NCBI GenBank assembly: GCA_016125085.1
Contig: WGMM01000010.1
Span: forward strand, 1 to 64,000
Origin: a bacterium
Lineage (GTDB): Bacteria; Planctomycetota; Planctomycetia; Isosphaerales; Isosphaeraceae
Direction of reading: 5' to 3'
Length of the DNA: 64,000 nt
Of this stretch, positions 38,293 to 47,585 are shown piece after piece. Within the stretch, counting starts at the first letter, position 1. Every line of letters begins with the position of its first letter. A program made the position numbers and the translations under genes. The notes under the pieces are model-generated. The model made no database searches, was not told where the DNA came from, and saw nothing but the letters and a program-made list of their open reading frames with translations.

Positions 38293-38907
38293 ATGCCCCT
38301 GGTACCGATCGTCATCGAACGTAGCGGCCGCGAAGAGCGGGCGATGGATATTTATTCCCGCCTCCTTCAGGACCGGATCATCATTCTTGGAACGGCGATC
38401 GACGACAATGTCGCCAATCTCGTCGTTGCCCAGTTGCTCGTGCTCTCGCACCAGGACGACAAGGCTGATATTCACCTGTACATCAATAGCCCTGGCGGCA
38501 GCGTAACTGCCGGCATGGCGATTTATGACACCATGCAGTACATCCCGAACGATGTCGCGACTTACTGCATGGGCCAATGCGCCAGTATGGGTTCGCTGCT
38601 CCTGGCCGCCGGCGCTGCCGGCAAGCGATCCAGCCTCCCGCATGGGCGGATTATGATTCACCAGCCACTGGCCGGTATGGAAGGCACGGCGACCGAAATT
38701 CTGATCCACGCCGAAGAGTTTCTGCGAATGAAAAAGCAGCTCAACGGCATCTATCAGAAGCACACGGGTCAATCGCTCGAACGGCTGGAATCGGACACCG
38801 ATCGTGACCGGTTCATGTCGGCCGAAGAAGCCCGCGACTATGGTCTCATCGACAGGGTCCTCGAACATCAGCCGAAGATTCCGCTGAATCCTGACGCAGT
38901 CAGATAA
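38293..38907 (+). CDS. clpP: ATP-dependent Clp protease proteolytic subunit, second copy (canonical)
   Basis: A 204-residue ClpP of standard length: [36 protein letters not shown] (catalytic Ser), [10 protein letters not shown] (catalytic His) and [18 protein letters not shown] (near the catalytic Asp). It starts with [22 protein letters not shown], the standard ClpP N-terminus. It is the last gene of the tig-clpP-clpP unit and is followed by a terminator. Confidence 0.97.
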   Translation: MPLVPIVIERSGREERAMDIYSRLLQDRIIILGTAIDDNVANLVVAQLLVLSHQDDKADIHLYINSPGGSVTAGMAIYDTMQYIPNDVATYCMGQCASMGSLLLAAGAAGKRSSLPHGRIMIHQPLAGMEGTATEILIHAEEFLRMKKQLNGIYQKHTGQSLERLESDTDRDRFMSAEEARDYGLIDRVLEHQPKIPLNPDAVR

Positions 38908-38951
38908 TCGCCAACGGCTGTCGGGCTTGACCGCTCACTCGTAAAATACGA

Positions 38952-38988
38952 CGACCCCGGAACGTTTTCGCTCCGGGGTCGACTTATT
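38952..38988 (+). terminator. Rho-independent terminator of the tig-clpP operon
   Basis: CGACCCCGGA (38952-38961) and TCCGGGGTCG (38972-38981) pair perfectly over 10 bp with a 10-nt loop, followed by ACTTATTTC. Confidence 0.75.
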
Positions 38989-39033
38989 TCTCTTTCACGA
39001 TTCCATGATTTCGAAGGTCTCGAACCCGTAGCA

Positions 39034-40167
39034 TCATGGCCAGCGCTGACGGCGTTCCCACCAGGCGCGGGAACGGGGGATCCAGGTGATCCGCCCCAGC
39101 ACGACGTGTTCGATGGTCATCCAGAGGATTCGGAGATCCAGCCAGAACGACCATCGCTGGATGTAATCCAGGTCATATTGCAGCCTTTTCCGGATACTGG
39201 TTCGGCCACGCCATCCGTGCACCTGGGCCCAGCCTGTCATTCCGACGGGCATGGCGTGGCGCAGGTCATAATCCGGGAGCACCTGGCGGAATTCATCGAT
39301 GAAAACCGGTCGTTCCGGACGCGGACCGACGAGGCTCATGTCGCCACGAAGGACGTTCCAGAGCTGGGGAAGCTCGTCCAGATTCGTCTGCCGCAGGAAT
39401 TGGCCGAAACGGGTGCATCGGGTGTCCGAGGAGCTGGCCCAGATCGGCCCGGTTTCCTTTTCGGCGTCGCGCCGCATGCTGCGGAACTTGAGAATTCGGA
39501 AAGGCTTGCCGCCTCTGCCGATGCGGACCTGGCTATACAGCACGGGGCGTCCGGAACCGATCAGAACTCCGAGTGCGACGACGGCCAGGATGGGCGAAAG
39601 CAGCGTGATCGCAAGGGCTGAGACGGCGATATCCAGGCATCGTTTCATGGCCGGGCCGCTGATCCTGCGAGTCCTGAACAGCATGATCCGGTCCGGTATC
39701 GCGGGCGTGCCGGTAGCCGGAGCGGGCGGTGCATCGCCAGCGGGGTCAGGCATCCAGATGACCGTGACACCGGCGGCTCGCAGCATGGTGATCTGGCGGC
39801 GCAGGCGTGTCATGGAGCCTTCGGCCTGCGTGATCACGACATGCGTGGGGCGGTTCGATTCGATCAGGCGTGGCAAGTCGTGAATTCGGCCAAGGACGGG
39901 GATCGGTTCGCAACCGGGGCCGATCACGAGTTGCCGGGTACGAGAAAGCGGCCCACGTGGCCGTTCATGGCCAGCATCGACATAGCCCAGAACCATCGGC
40001 GAAGCGATGACGCTGTCGGACAGGCGCACCCGGCGGGATGCGTACCGTGAGTCCGCCTTCGAGCCGATGATCAGGACTCGGGCCTGGCGTGCGACCGGCA
40101 TTGCCGTGAAGATAGGCGGATCGTTCGTGAATGGAGCGGGCTGGCCTGATGGGGTCAAAGTGTCCAT
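39034..40167 (-). CDS. Undecaprenyl-phosphate sugar phosphotransferase (bacterial sugar transferase)
   Basis: A 377-residue enzyme. The C-terminal half is a full bacterial sugar transferase domain: the membrane hairpin RCLDIAVSALAITLLSPILAV, then YSQVRIGRGGKPFRILKFRSM, LRQTNLDELPQLWNVLRGDMSLVGPRPE and GMTGWAQVHG. The N-terminal half is a soluble Rossmann-like region without the four membrane segments found in WcaJ/WbaP. It starts polysaccharide repeat-unit assembly by loading a sugar-1-phosphate on the lipid carrier. It is divergent from a GT2 gene. Confidence 0.9.
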   Translation of the reverse strand: MDTLTPSGQPAPFTNDPPIFTAMPVARQARVLIIGSKADSRYASRRVRLSDSVIASPMVLGYVDAGHERPRGPLSRTRQLVIGPGCEPIPVLGRIHDLPRLIESNRPTHVVITQAEGSMTRLRRQITMLRAAGVTVIWMPDPAGDAPPAPATGTPAIPDRIMLFRTRRISGPAMKRCLDIAVSALAITLLSPILAVVALGVLIGSGRPVLYSQVRIGRGGKPFRILKFRSMRRDAEKETGPIWASSSDTRCTRFGQFLRQTNLDELPQLWNVLRGDMSLVGPRPERPVFIDEFRQVLPDYDLRHAMPVGMTGWAQVHGWRGRTSIRKRLQYDLDYIQRWSFWLDLRILWMTIEHVVLGRITWIPRSRAWWERRQRWP

Positions 40168-40370
40168 TCGATGCGTCTCTTTCTCGACGTGGCGTGAGCA
40201 TTCGCGGGATGTGATCCGTCGATTTCCGTTTTCAGGGCCTGCCATTGTGCGTCTTATCCGGCTGGGCGTTGACTGACGCGACTCCGGAGGTTTAGTGTCT
40301 TGATCTCAGTCGATCGGTTCGTCCGGGATCCAGGGCGATCGATCGGCTGCGGCTTTCCCGTGGAAGTTCG

Positions 40371-41360
40371 ATGAATCCGCCCGATTCGAAGCGATTGAGC
40401 ATCGTCGTCGTAAATTACGACACCTGGGCGGACGTTCATGCGCAGATTCAGGTGTTGTCCCGATCGGCCGAAATTCGTGACGGCCGGGCGGAACTGATCG
40501 TGGTGGACAACGACTCGCCGACGAAGCCCGAGTGGCCTGATGAGCCGTTTCCGGGAGTGATCCGGATCGATCGGGAAGAAAACGGAGGCTTCGGGGCCGG
40601 AGTGAATACAGGCTGGCGGCAGTCCCGGGGAGAGTGGATTCTGCTGCTCAACCCGGATGTCGTCGTATCCGATGATCTTCTGAACCACGTTCTCGCCCTC
40701 CTTGACGAGATCGATCGGAAGCACGAAGCCGGCAGCTCTTTACGCGTCGGCATCGTGGGAGTCGCGCTGACGAACCCGGACGGTTCGCGCCAGCCATCCG
40801 TGGGGGCGTTTCCGTCGGTCGGTCGCGGATTCCTGGAGCTGTTCTTACCACGAAGTCGCAGACGTTACCAGATCGTTTCTCCCCAAAAATTCGGACCCGT
40901 CGATTGGGTCACCGGTGCTTTTTTTCTCGTTCGGTCCGAGGTCATGGCCGAACTTGGCGGGTTCGACGAAGACTATTTTCTTTATTTCGAGGAAACGGAC
41001 TTCTGCCTGCGCGCGAAGCGAGCCGGATGGGCCACCTGCTTCGATCCCACGATCACGGTCTGCCATCAAAAGCCCTTGCAGAATCGCAATGTTTCACCTA
41101 AGATCCGGCTCCTGACCAGGCACAGCCGGTTGCTCTACTTCCGCAAGAACACGTCGCCGGGTCAGTTTCGGATCATGATGAGCCTGGTTCACGCCGAAGC
41201 CTGGTTGCGCTGCCAGTTCGCCCGGCTTGGGTTCGGACAGTCGAACTTCGGTATGTGGAAAGCCGTGCAGGACCTGGTTCGTACCTTCCGCGAGCATGAA
41301 GAACCGCAGGGGATCGCGGTACTGGACTGGGCGGAACGGGCGATCGCCCAGTGGCACTGA
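40371..41360 (+). CDS. GT2 glycosyltransferase (rhamnosyltransferase-like)
   Basis: A 329-residue GT-A enzyme. It has SIVVVNYDTW at the N-terminus, ELIVVDNDSP, GGFGAGVNTGWRQSRGEWILLLNPDVVV (the DxD-equivalent region) and VTGAFFLVRSEVMAELGGFDEDYFLYFEETDFCLRAKRAG with the acceptor-side ED motif. It resembles the WbbL/RfbF rhamnosyltransferases. It is probably part of an exopolysaccharide pathway with the adjacent sugar transferase and GT39-like protein. Confidence 0.9.
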   Translation: MNPPDSKRLSIVVVNYDTWADVHAQIQVLSRSAEIRDGRAELIVVDNDSPTKPEWPDEPFPGVIRIDREENGGFGAGVNTGWRQSRGEWILLLNPDVVVSDDLLNHVLALLDEIDRKHEAGSSLRVGIVGVALTNPDGSRQPSVGAFPSVGRGFLELFLPRSRRRYQIVSPQKFGPVDWVTGAFFLVRSEVMAELGGFDEDYFLYFEETDFCLRAKRAGWATCFDPTITVCHQKPLQNRNVSPKIRLLTRHSRLLYFRKNTSPGQFRIMMSLVHAEAWLRCQFARLGFGQSNFGMWKAVQDLVRTFREHEEPQGIAVLDWAERAIAQWH

Positions 41361-41437
41361 TCGCCTGAGACCAGGAATTCCGAGGTATTTCACCGGCAGA
41401 CTGATCCGTTCGGTACGCAGTTCATGGAGGAACCGCC

Positions 41438-43060
41438 TTGGAATTGACGTATTCCGATCACGTGCGACGCATCTCGTATCTCGCGATCGCCGTTCTCTCA
41501 CTTCTTGCCTGGCGAGTCGGCCGTGCGGAAGTGCTTTCCGCCGATGGCTTGCGGTACACGGCTCAGGCCCGAAAAATCGCAGCTGGCGATTGGCGTGGTG
41601 GGCTTGTCGGTTCCGTCGATCATCCGATGTATCCGATACAGATCGCGGCCGTGCGAACGCTCGTGGGTCTGCCTGATACGGCCCTCGGTCTTCAGGATGC
41701 CGCCTGGGCTGCCGCGATGCTGCACGGCGTGCTCCTGGTCATTCCCACATACTGGGTCGCGAGAAGTCTTTTCGGCGATTCTTCCGCGTGGCTCGGCACT
41801 GCGGCATTTTACGCTGTGCCCAATACCAGCGAGATTCTTGCCGATTCGCTCAGCGAGAGTACGTTCCTCCACTTCTGGTGCTGGGCTCTCGGGTTTTCCC
41901 TGGCGTTTCTCAAACGGGGCAACCCGGCCTGGCTGATCGGGATGGCAGCCGCTGGTGCCGGGGCTTACTGGACTCGTCCGGAAGGGCTGCTGATCTGCCT
42001 CGCGCTGGGGATGACGATCCTCATTACGCCACTTTTGCGTTCGACACGAGTGGACTGGCCCCGGCTCGGGCGTGTGCTGGCGATCCTGGCGATTTCGACC
42101 GGGGCTCTGAGCCTGCCCGTGATTCTCTCACGTGGCACTATCGGCACGAAGCCCGCCATCGCCAAAGTGCTCGGGCTCAAGAATCGCTCCGCTGCACATG
42201 CCGTCGAACGGGAACGGCCTCTGGAACCAGGAACGACCGAACTGGCCATCTGGGGTGATGCCGCCGCTGCCTTCTACAAGGCCTTGCGCACCGCGACCAC
42301 CTCGACGGGCCTGATTCTGGCGATCGTGGGGCTCGTCCTTGCACCCAGGGCTTCCGCCGCCGCAGCGAGACGATTTCTCCTGATCGGTGTGATTCTGTCG
42401 TTGTGTGTCCTGGCGCTTTTGCGTCTGCATGCGACTCAGGGGTATTGCGCGCCCCGGCACACCATGGTGCCGGCCCAGTTGCTCCTAATGGCTGCGGGGC
42501 ATGGCGTTGTGGTGCTCAGTTCCCGCCTGGCTTCGAATCTCATGAGGTTTTCGTTTTTGCGGGAACGTGTGGGACTGAGACCTGTTCCCGTCATTTACTT
42601 TGCGCTGGGATGCGCCTGGACGACGACCCAGGCCGGCGAATTCGCCCGACCGATCGGGCATTCGGCGCTCGGTTACAAGCTTGCCGGCGACTGGCTTTCC
42701 CAGCACATTCCACCGGGGGAATCGATCATCGATCTCAGCGGCTGGGCCTCGTTCTATGCCGAGCGGCCCGGTTACGGCTTCGCGAAGCTTCATGAAATCA
42801 CGCCTGGGAACCCCAGCCGGTATCTGGTGGTTCGAAAGGCGCATCTCGTCGGTCCCTGGGAATACTGCGAACGAATGCGCGAACTCGCCAGGGACGCGGA
42901 CCTGGTCGCGACATTTCCGCAATCGGTCGCCGACCGGACGTCCGAAGTTCGCGTTTACGAACGTCGGACGCCGCAAGTCGCGGCTTCGGGTCACGCCCGT
43001 TCGAAACCAGGCTCGCAGGCCGAAGGTCAACCTGTAGATGCCGGCAGCGTCCGGCAATGA
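41438..43060 (+). CDS. GT39-like polytopic membrane glycosyltransferase
   Basis: A 540-residue membrane protein with about ten hydrophobic segments. Near the N-terminus ADGLRYTAQARKIAAGDW and GSVDHPMYPIQIAA recall the first luminal loop of GT39/PMT-2 enzymes, with acidic residues after TM1. A soluble C-terminal part of about 120 residues follows. It is 77 bp after the GT2 gene on the same strand, so probably co-transcribed. The start ATG at 41438 is unusual-looking (TTG-GAATTG context) but the only good one. Acceptor unknown. Confidence 0.7.
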   Translation: MELTYSDHVRRISYLAIAVLSLLAWRVGRAEVLSADGLRYTAQARKIAAGDWRGGLVGSVDHPMYPIQIAAVRTLVGLPDTALGLQDAAWAAAMLHGVLLVIPTYWVARSLFGDSSAWLGTAAFYAVPNTSEILADSLSESTFLHFWCWALGFSLAFLKRGNPAWLIGMAAAGAGAYWTRPEGLLICLALGMTILITPLLRSTRVDWPRLGRVLAILAISTGALSLPVILSRGTIGTKPAIAKVLGLKNRSAAHAVERERPLEPGTTELAIWGDAAAAFYKALRTATTSTGLILAIVGLVLAPRASAAAARRFLLIGVILSLCVLALLRLHATQGYCAPRHTMVPAQLLLMAAGHGVVVLSSRLASNLMRFSFLRERVGLRPVPVIYFALGCAWTTTQAGEFARPIGHSALGYKLAGDWLSQHIPPGESIIDLSGWASFYAERPGYGFAKLHEITPGNPSRYLVVRKAHLVGPWEYCERMRELARDADLVATFPQSVADRTSEVRVYERRTPQVAASGHARSKPGSQAEGQPVDAGSVRQ

Positions 43061-43064
43061 CGAT

Positions 43065-44138
43065 TCACGAAACATCCGCGGGACTGTTCTCGGCGGTTCC
43101 GGGATAAGCAGGTCGCGCAAGCACCGAGAGGCCGATCGGTTCGTCGATCGCCTGCGGCGGCATGGCGGCCAGCCGTTCGAGTCGCCGTGCCTCGGCTTCG
43201 GTCGGCTGGCGAACGTCTTCCAGCATGGCCGTGCGTTCGACCCAGGCAAGGCTCGATTCCAGGAAGTGGTCGACGCATGCGGCTTCTTCGGCGCTGGCTT
43301 CCCTGTCCGTCCGCAGTGCGAACCGGATCGCAGGGTCGGGAGCGCGCTCGATGACCGCCGCGACACATTCCAGCGATTCCGGTCGAACCGAGTCGGGCGA
43401 TTTGCGGGCGATTTCGAAAATCGCAGCGAAGGCATTCGCGTCCGACACTTCGACGGCTTTTTCCAGCAGGGCCTCCACGAACCCCTGCTCCTGAAGTCGG
43501 GGCGCGATCGCTTCGTGATATTTCCGAATGAGCCTTCGATTGAGGACCCCCGGACGGTCGCACACGATGTCGATTCGATCGCGAACCGCCTCGTCAGGAA
43601 CGAAATCACGCAACCGCTCCAGGTTCCGGCGGCACCATTCGATGGCCGGCGCATCGCCCGATTCGGTCGCATCTTCGAGAACGGCGAAGAGCTTTTCGAG
43701 TGATGGCGCTGGGTTCGAGTTGGCCGAGGATTTGACGAAGGTTTTCGCTTCGAATTCTTCTTTTCGATTGGCGATTTGCAACTCGGTCAGATTGTGCATC
43801 AAAAGTTCGACCGTTTTTTTCTGAGCTTCTTCGGTTGTCGAGGGCCTGGCCTTCGATCTCCGTGCTTCCGCCAGTTTTCTCGACAGAATCGGCGTTCTGG
43901 CCTTTTCTTTCTGGATCAAGGTCTCGACGGCACTGGCGAGTTCGTCCGCCAGCTCGGCGGCGCGCTGCCGGGCGGCCTTGAGCGTCATTTCGCCTTCACG
44001 AACGAGCTGGGCGAGGTCTTCGCGCCGTTTCCGGAATTCGGTCGAGCGAGCTTCCCAGGCCGATTTCAATTCGCCGGACAGCTTTTCCGGAATCGTCGAT
44101 TCCCAGTCGATCGGTAACTTCGAACGTGGATTGAGCAT
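43065..44138 (-). CDS. Coiled-coil protein, unknown function
   Basis: A 357-residue soluble protein. Residues about 20-150 are strongly helical and charged with heptad-like patterns (LKSAWEARSTEFRKRREDLAQLV, LKAARQRAAELADELASAVETLI). The rest is helical and repeat-like (FVEALLEKAVEVSDANAFAAIFEIARK). No signal peptide or motif. The ATG at 44138 has a GGAGACC ribosome site. It follows the 118-aa gene at 44215-44571 on the same strand, and the two may form a unit. It is convergent with, and within 5 bp of, the GT39-like gene. Confidence 0.65.
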   Translation of the reverse strand: MLNPRSKLPIDWESTIPEKLSGELKSAWEARSTEFRKRREDLAQLVREGEMTLKAARQRAAELADELASAVETLIQKEKARTPILSRKLAEARRSKARPSTTEEAQKKTVELLMHNLTELQIANRKEEFEAKTFVKSSANSNPAPSLEKLFAVLEDATESGDAPAIEWCRRNLERLRDFVPDEAVRDRIDIVCDRPGVLNRRLIRKYHEAIAPRLQEQGFVEALLEKAVEVSDANAFAAIFEIARKSPDSVRPESLECVAAVIERAPDPAIRFALRTDREASAEEAACVDHFLESSLAWVERTAMLEDVRQPTEAEARRLERLAAMPPQAIDEPIGLSVLARPAYPGTAENSPADVS

Positions 44139-44214
44139 TTTCGAGGGTCTCCATGTCGTGAATCGCGACCGGCACCGGTTTCGATTTCCCGGGCCGGTTC
44201 CGGCCAAAATCGCA

Positions 44215-44571
44215 TTATTCGAATTCGTTCGCGGCGTTTTCCGCGGCTTGCCTGTGCAACAGATCGAGCAGATGTCGAGTCGCGGAATCGATCGCCAGGC
44301 AGCGTGATTGTCCAAGGGCCTCGACGGTGTCCTCCAGCTTCGGGCAGCTCAGCCGTGCCAGCCAGAAGCCGTCCTCTTGTGCGTACCAGCTCACCAGCCA
44401 GCGCACTCGGCCATATTCGTTTCGCAGACGTACGGCACGGGCGAGATCGACGTTGTCCATGACCTGGGCGAAAGCGCGTTTCCGCTCCGCCGTTTCGGAT
44501 CGTTTGTCTGCGGAATTTTCGGGATTTTTCGGGTTTTGCGAATTCATGCGACGAATTCCGGAGGTTGTCAT
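44215..44571 (-). CDS. Small uncharacterised protein, 118 aa
   Basis: A 118-residue soluble protein. The start is taken at the ATG at 44571 (MTTSGIRRM); ATG at 44547 is an alternative. The N-terminal third is Ser/Asn/Lys-rich and probably flexible; the rest (VRLRNEYGRVRWLVSWYAQEDGFWLARL) looks like a folded alpha/beta piece. No known domain recognised. It is upstream of the coiled-coil gene in the same orientation. Confidence 0.5.
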   Translation of the reverse strand: MTTSGIRRMNSQNPKNPENSADKRSETAERKRAFAQVMDNVDLARAVRLRNEYGRVRWLVSWYAQEDGFWLARLSCPKLEDTVEALGQSRCLAIDSATRHLLDLLHRQAAENAANEFE

Positions 44572-44940
44572 GGGGCGATTCTCTTCGTATTGAGGATTTC
44601 CGGCACCAGTCTCAGGACCAGGCGAGGGTACTATCAGGACCGTGCGTGCATTCCCGATCGGCCATGTCGACAACAAGGCCGGAATTTGTACTCGTGTTGA
44701 CGCTCTGCCCGGTTACGGGAAGTTTTTTGCCGGATTGAGTGCGAAATCGAGTCCCGGGAAATCGCTTGAGACCTTCGTCGAATCGGGGTCGATCTTCGAA
44801 CGAGAGGCATCGTTCTGATAGAATTTGCGAGAAGATCTGTGTAAGCTCCGTGACATTCATCACGGCACGACGGTCAGAGAATCCCGACCCAGTCTCGATT
44901 TCCGAATCTTCTGCGACAGCCGACGAGCGAACGAAACATC
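44572..44940. other. Divergent intergenic region, 369 bp
   Basis: Promoters for the orphan pair (minus) and rsfS (plus) should be here. No gene, repeat or clear promoter boxes seen. Confidence 0.4.
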
Positions 44941-45456
44941 ATGGCCGAAGAAAAAGAGGCGACAGAAGCGGGGGCAGCCGAGCCCGCCGTCGATCGCCCG
45001 AGTCCCAAGTCCGTTAAAAGTCGAGGTATCGGCGCGCTTCAGGACACCGTGCCCTCGTCCGCCGTCGACCGCACTTTTCCGGGGCGTCTCGATCAGGCCT
45101 ATGCCCTGGCACGACGGGCGGCCGAAATTGCCGAGGAAAGCAAGGCCGAGTCGGTCGTTGTGCTCGACATGCGGCCCGTGACAAGCCTGGTCGACTTTTT
45201 CGTCGTGGCCACCGTGCCGAGCCGGCGGCAGGCGACCGCCATCACGGCCCAGATCGAGTCGGAAATGAAAAAGCGCAAGGAATCGAAGATCGGAATGGAA
45301 CTTTCCGAAACGGGCCGGTGGACGCTGCTCGATTACGGCGATGTGGTCGTGCATATCTTCTCGCCGGAAGGGCGTGAGTTCTACGACCTCGACGATCTCT
45401 GGGGCGATGCGCCCCGGATCGACTGGAAAACGACGACTTCGATCTCAGCCAGCTAA
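44941..45456 (+). CDS. rsfS: Ribosomal silencing factor RsfS
   Basis: A 171-residue Iojap/RsfS protein. The core has VVVLDMRPVTSLVDFFVVATVPSRRQATAI and WTLLDYGDVVVHIFSPEGREFYDLDDLWGDAP, the standard family signature. It binds uL14 on the 50S subunit and blocks subunit joining when nutrients are scarce. A flexible N-terminal extension of about 50 residues precedes the domain. argS follows 110 bp downstream on the same strand. Confidence 0.95.
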   Translation: MAEEKEATEAGAAEPAVDRPSPKSVKSRGIGALQDTVPSSAVDRTFPGRLDQAYALARRAAEIAEESKAESVVVLDMRPVTSLVDFFVVATVPSRRQATAITAQIESEMKKRKESKIGMELSETGRWTLLDYGDVVVHIFSPEGREFYDLDDLWGDAPRIDWKTTTSISAS

Positions 45457-45566
45457 GTCGAATCGACCGATCGCAATTCGGCCGTCTACGTGACAGGTTC
45501 GCTTCGAATCCCGTTCGAACCGCACTTGCTGCCGATTCACCGTAACGGAGCAGTTGACTCAGGCCT

Positions 45567-47423
45567 ATGAACGTTCTGGAATTCTTCCGTCGCCGGTTCG
45601 CCGCCGCTATCGCCGACGAGTCTCAACGCGCCGAGTTCGCGGATGCCGTGCGTCCCGCGACCGATCCGAAGTTCGGCGATTATCAGGCCAACGGCTCCAT
45701 GGCATTGGCCAAGGCCGCCAAGCGGAACCCGCGCGAGATCGCTCAACAAATCGCTTCTTCCGTCGATCTTGAGCCGCTCGCTGGTCCGCCGGAACTCGCC
45801 GGCCCGGGATTCCTGAACGTTCGTGTCCGTCAGGCTGCGATCGAATCCGAGCTGCAGAAACTGCTCAGCGACGCCCGGCTCGGGCTCGAACCGCCCGCTG
45901 AGCCTCGCACCGTCATCGTCGATTACTCCTCGCCGAACGTCGCCAAGCCGATGCACGTCGGCCATATCCGGTCTACGATCATCGGCGAATCGCTGGCCCG
46001 AACGCTTACGGCCCTCGGCCATAAAGTTATCCGCGACAACCACCTGGGCGACTGGGGTGCCCAGTTCGGCATGATTCTCTGGGGATACAAGAATCTGCTG
46101 GAAAAGGACGCCTACGACCGTGACCCGGTCATGGAGCTGGCCCGGCTTTATAAAGAGGCGCAGTCGCGTATCAAGCCGGCTGAGGCTCACGAAGAGCGCT
46201 TCGACAAGGCCCTTCGGCTCAGGAAAGATGGGAAAAACGACGAGGCGGCGGCCGTCGCGGCCAAAATCGCTGGCACTGACGGCCCGGACTGGGAAACGGT
46301 TCTGAAGGAATATGATGCGGCTTCGGCCGTGCGTGAAGCGGCCCGGCAGGAAACGGCCAGGCTGCACGGGGGCGACGATGAAAATCGCCGCCTCTGGGCC
46401 GAATTCATGCCCCACTGCCTGAAGATGCTCGAAGTGATTTACGACCGGCTCGGAGTCCGCTTCGATGTCCAGCTCGGCGAAAGCTTTTACGACCCGATGC
46501 TGGCCGATGTCGTGACCGACCTTGAGGCGAAGGGCCTGGCCACCGGCAGCGAGGGAGCGACCGTCTGCTTCTGCGAAGCGACCAAGGCTCCGATGATCGT
46601 TCGTAAGCGTGACGGTGCTTACACTTACGCGACGACTGATCTCGCCACGATTCGTTATCGCGTGCATCGCTGGAATCCGCAGCAGATCCTCTACGTCGTG
46701 GACCATCGCCAGGGCGACCATTTTCAGCAGCTTTTCGAAATGTCCCGCCGCTGGGGGTTCGATCAGGTCGATTTCCGCCACGTGGCCTTCGGCACGATTC
46801 TCGATAACCAGGGGCGGCCGCTCAAAACCCGGGAAGGCGATGCCGTGGGCCTGGCCGGAATTCTGGACGAAGCCGTGGCCGTCGCCCGCGGCGTGGTCGA
46901 CGAAAACAGCCCGCACCTGCCGCCGGAAGAACGTGCGAAAGTGGCCGAGATCGTCGGGATCGGGGCTGTCAAATATGCCGATCTTTCGCAGAACCGGGCC
47001 AGCGATTACAAGTTCGACCTGGCCAAGATGATGGCCATGAACGGCAACACGGCGACGTACATACAATACGCTTACGCTCGCATACGCAGCATTCTGCGGA
47101 AGTCGGAGGCGGACGAAGCCGGCTTACGCTCTTCGCCACCCGCGATCATGCTCGGTACGCCGGAAGAACGTGCGCTTGGCATGAAGCTCTTGCGGTTGCC
47201 GGAGACGCTTGACCAGAGCACGGTCGAAATGAAGCCGAACGTGATTGCCGACTATCTTTTTACCCTGGCGAACGATTTCTCCGCTTTCTACGCCGCATGT
47301 CCTGTCATGCGCGAGGAAAACGCCGAGGTGAAGCGAAGCCGCGAAGCTTTGTGCCTGCTCACGGGCCAGGTGCTCAAGTTCGGGCTTTCGCTTCTGGGGA
47401 TCGAAGTCGCCGAACGCATGTGA
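45567..47423 (+). CDS. argS: Arginyl-tRNA synthetase
   Basis: A 618-residue class I synthetase. The signature HVGHIRSTIIGESLAR provides the HIGH-equivalent motif. The N-terminal additional domain (about 1-100) that recognises the tRNA D-loop and the C-terminal DALR anticodon-binding domain (from about AYARIRSI) are present, ending in the usual VAERM. Essential for translation. No frameshift seen. Confidence 0.97.
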   Translation: MNVLEFFRRRFAAAIADESQRAEFADAVRPATDPKFGDYQANGSMALAKAAKRNPREIAQQIASSVDLEPLAGPPELAGPGFLNVRVRQAAIESELQKLLSDARLGLEPPAEPRTVIVDYSSPNVAKPMHVGHIRSTIIGESLARTLTALGHKVIRDNHLGDWGAQFGMILWGYKNLLEKDAYDRDPVMELARLYKEAQSRIKPAEAHEERFDKALRLRKDGKNDEAAAVAAKIAGTDGPDWETVLKEYDAASAVREAARQETARLHGGDDENRRLWAEFMPHCLKMLEVIYDRLGVRFDVQLGESFYDPMLADVVTDLEAKGLATGSEGATVCFCEATKAPMIVRKRDGAYTYATTDLATIRYRVHRWNPQQILYVVDHRQGDHFQQLFEMSRRWGFDQVDFRHVAFGTILDNQGRPLKTREGDAVGLAGILDEAVAVARGVVDENSPHLPPEERAKVAEIVGIGAVKYADLSQNRASDYKFDLAKMMAMNGNTATYIQYAYARIRSILRKSEADEAGLRSSPPAIMLGTPEERALGMKLLRLPETLDQSTVEMKPNVIADYLFTLANDFSAFYAACPVMREENAEVKRSREALCLLTGQVLKFGLSLLGIEVAERM

Positions 47424-47585
47424 TCTTCGGTTCGATCTTTGCGATCCGCCGACGACTTCGTCGAATCGATCCGGCAATCCCCGTTTCGTCACCCGCGGTT
47501 TCCGGGTAGAATGCGTGCATCATCCGGGCCAAGCGCAATCCGCCTGAGCTGAGCCCGCCGACCTGCCGCCGACGAGGATCCTGCC

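Noticed and set aside
35857..38907. clpX expected after clpP
   Set aside because: No AAA+ gene follows; the next gene is a convergent sugar transferase after a terminator.
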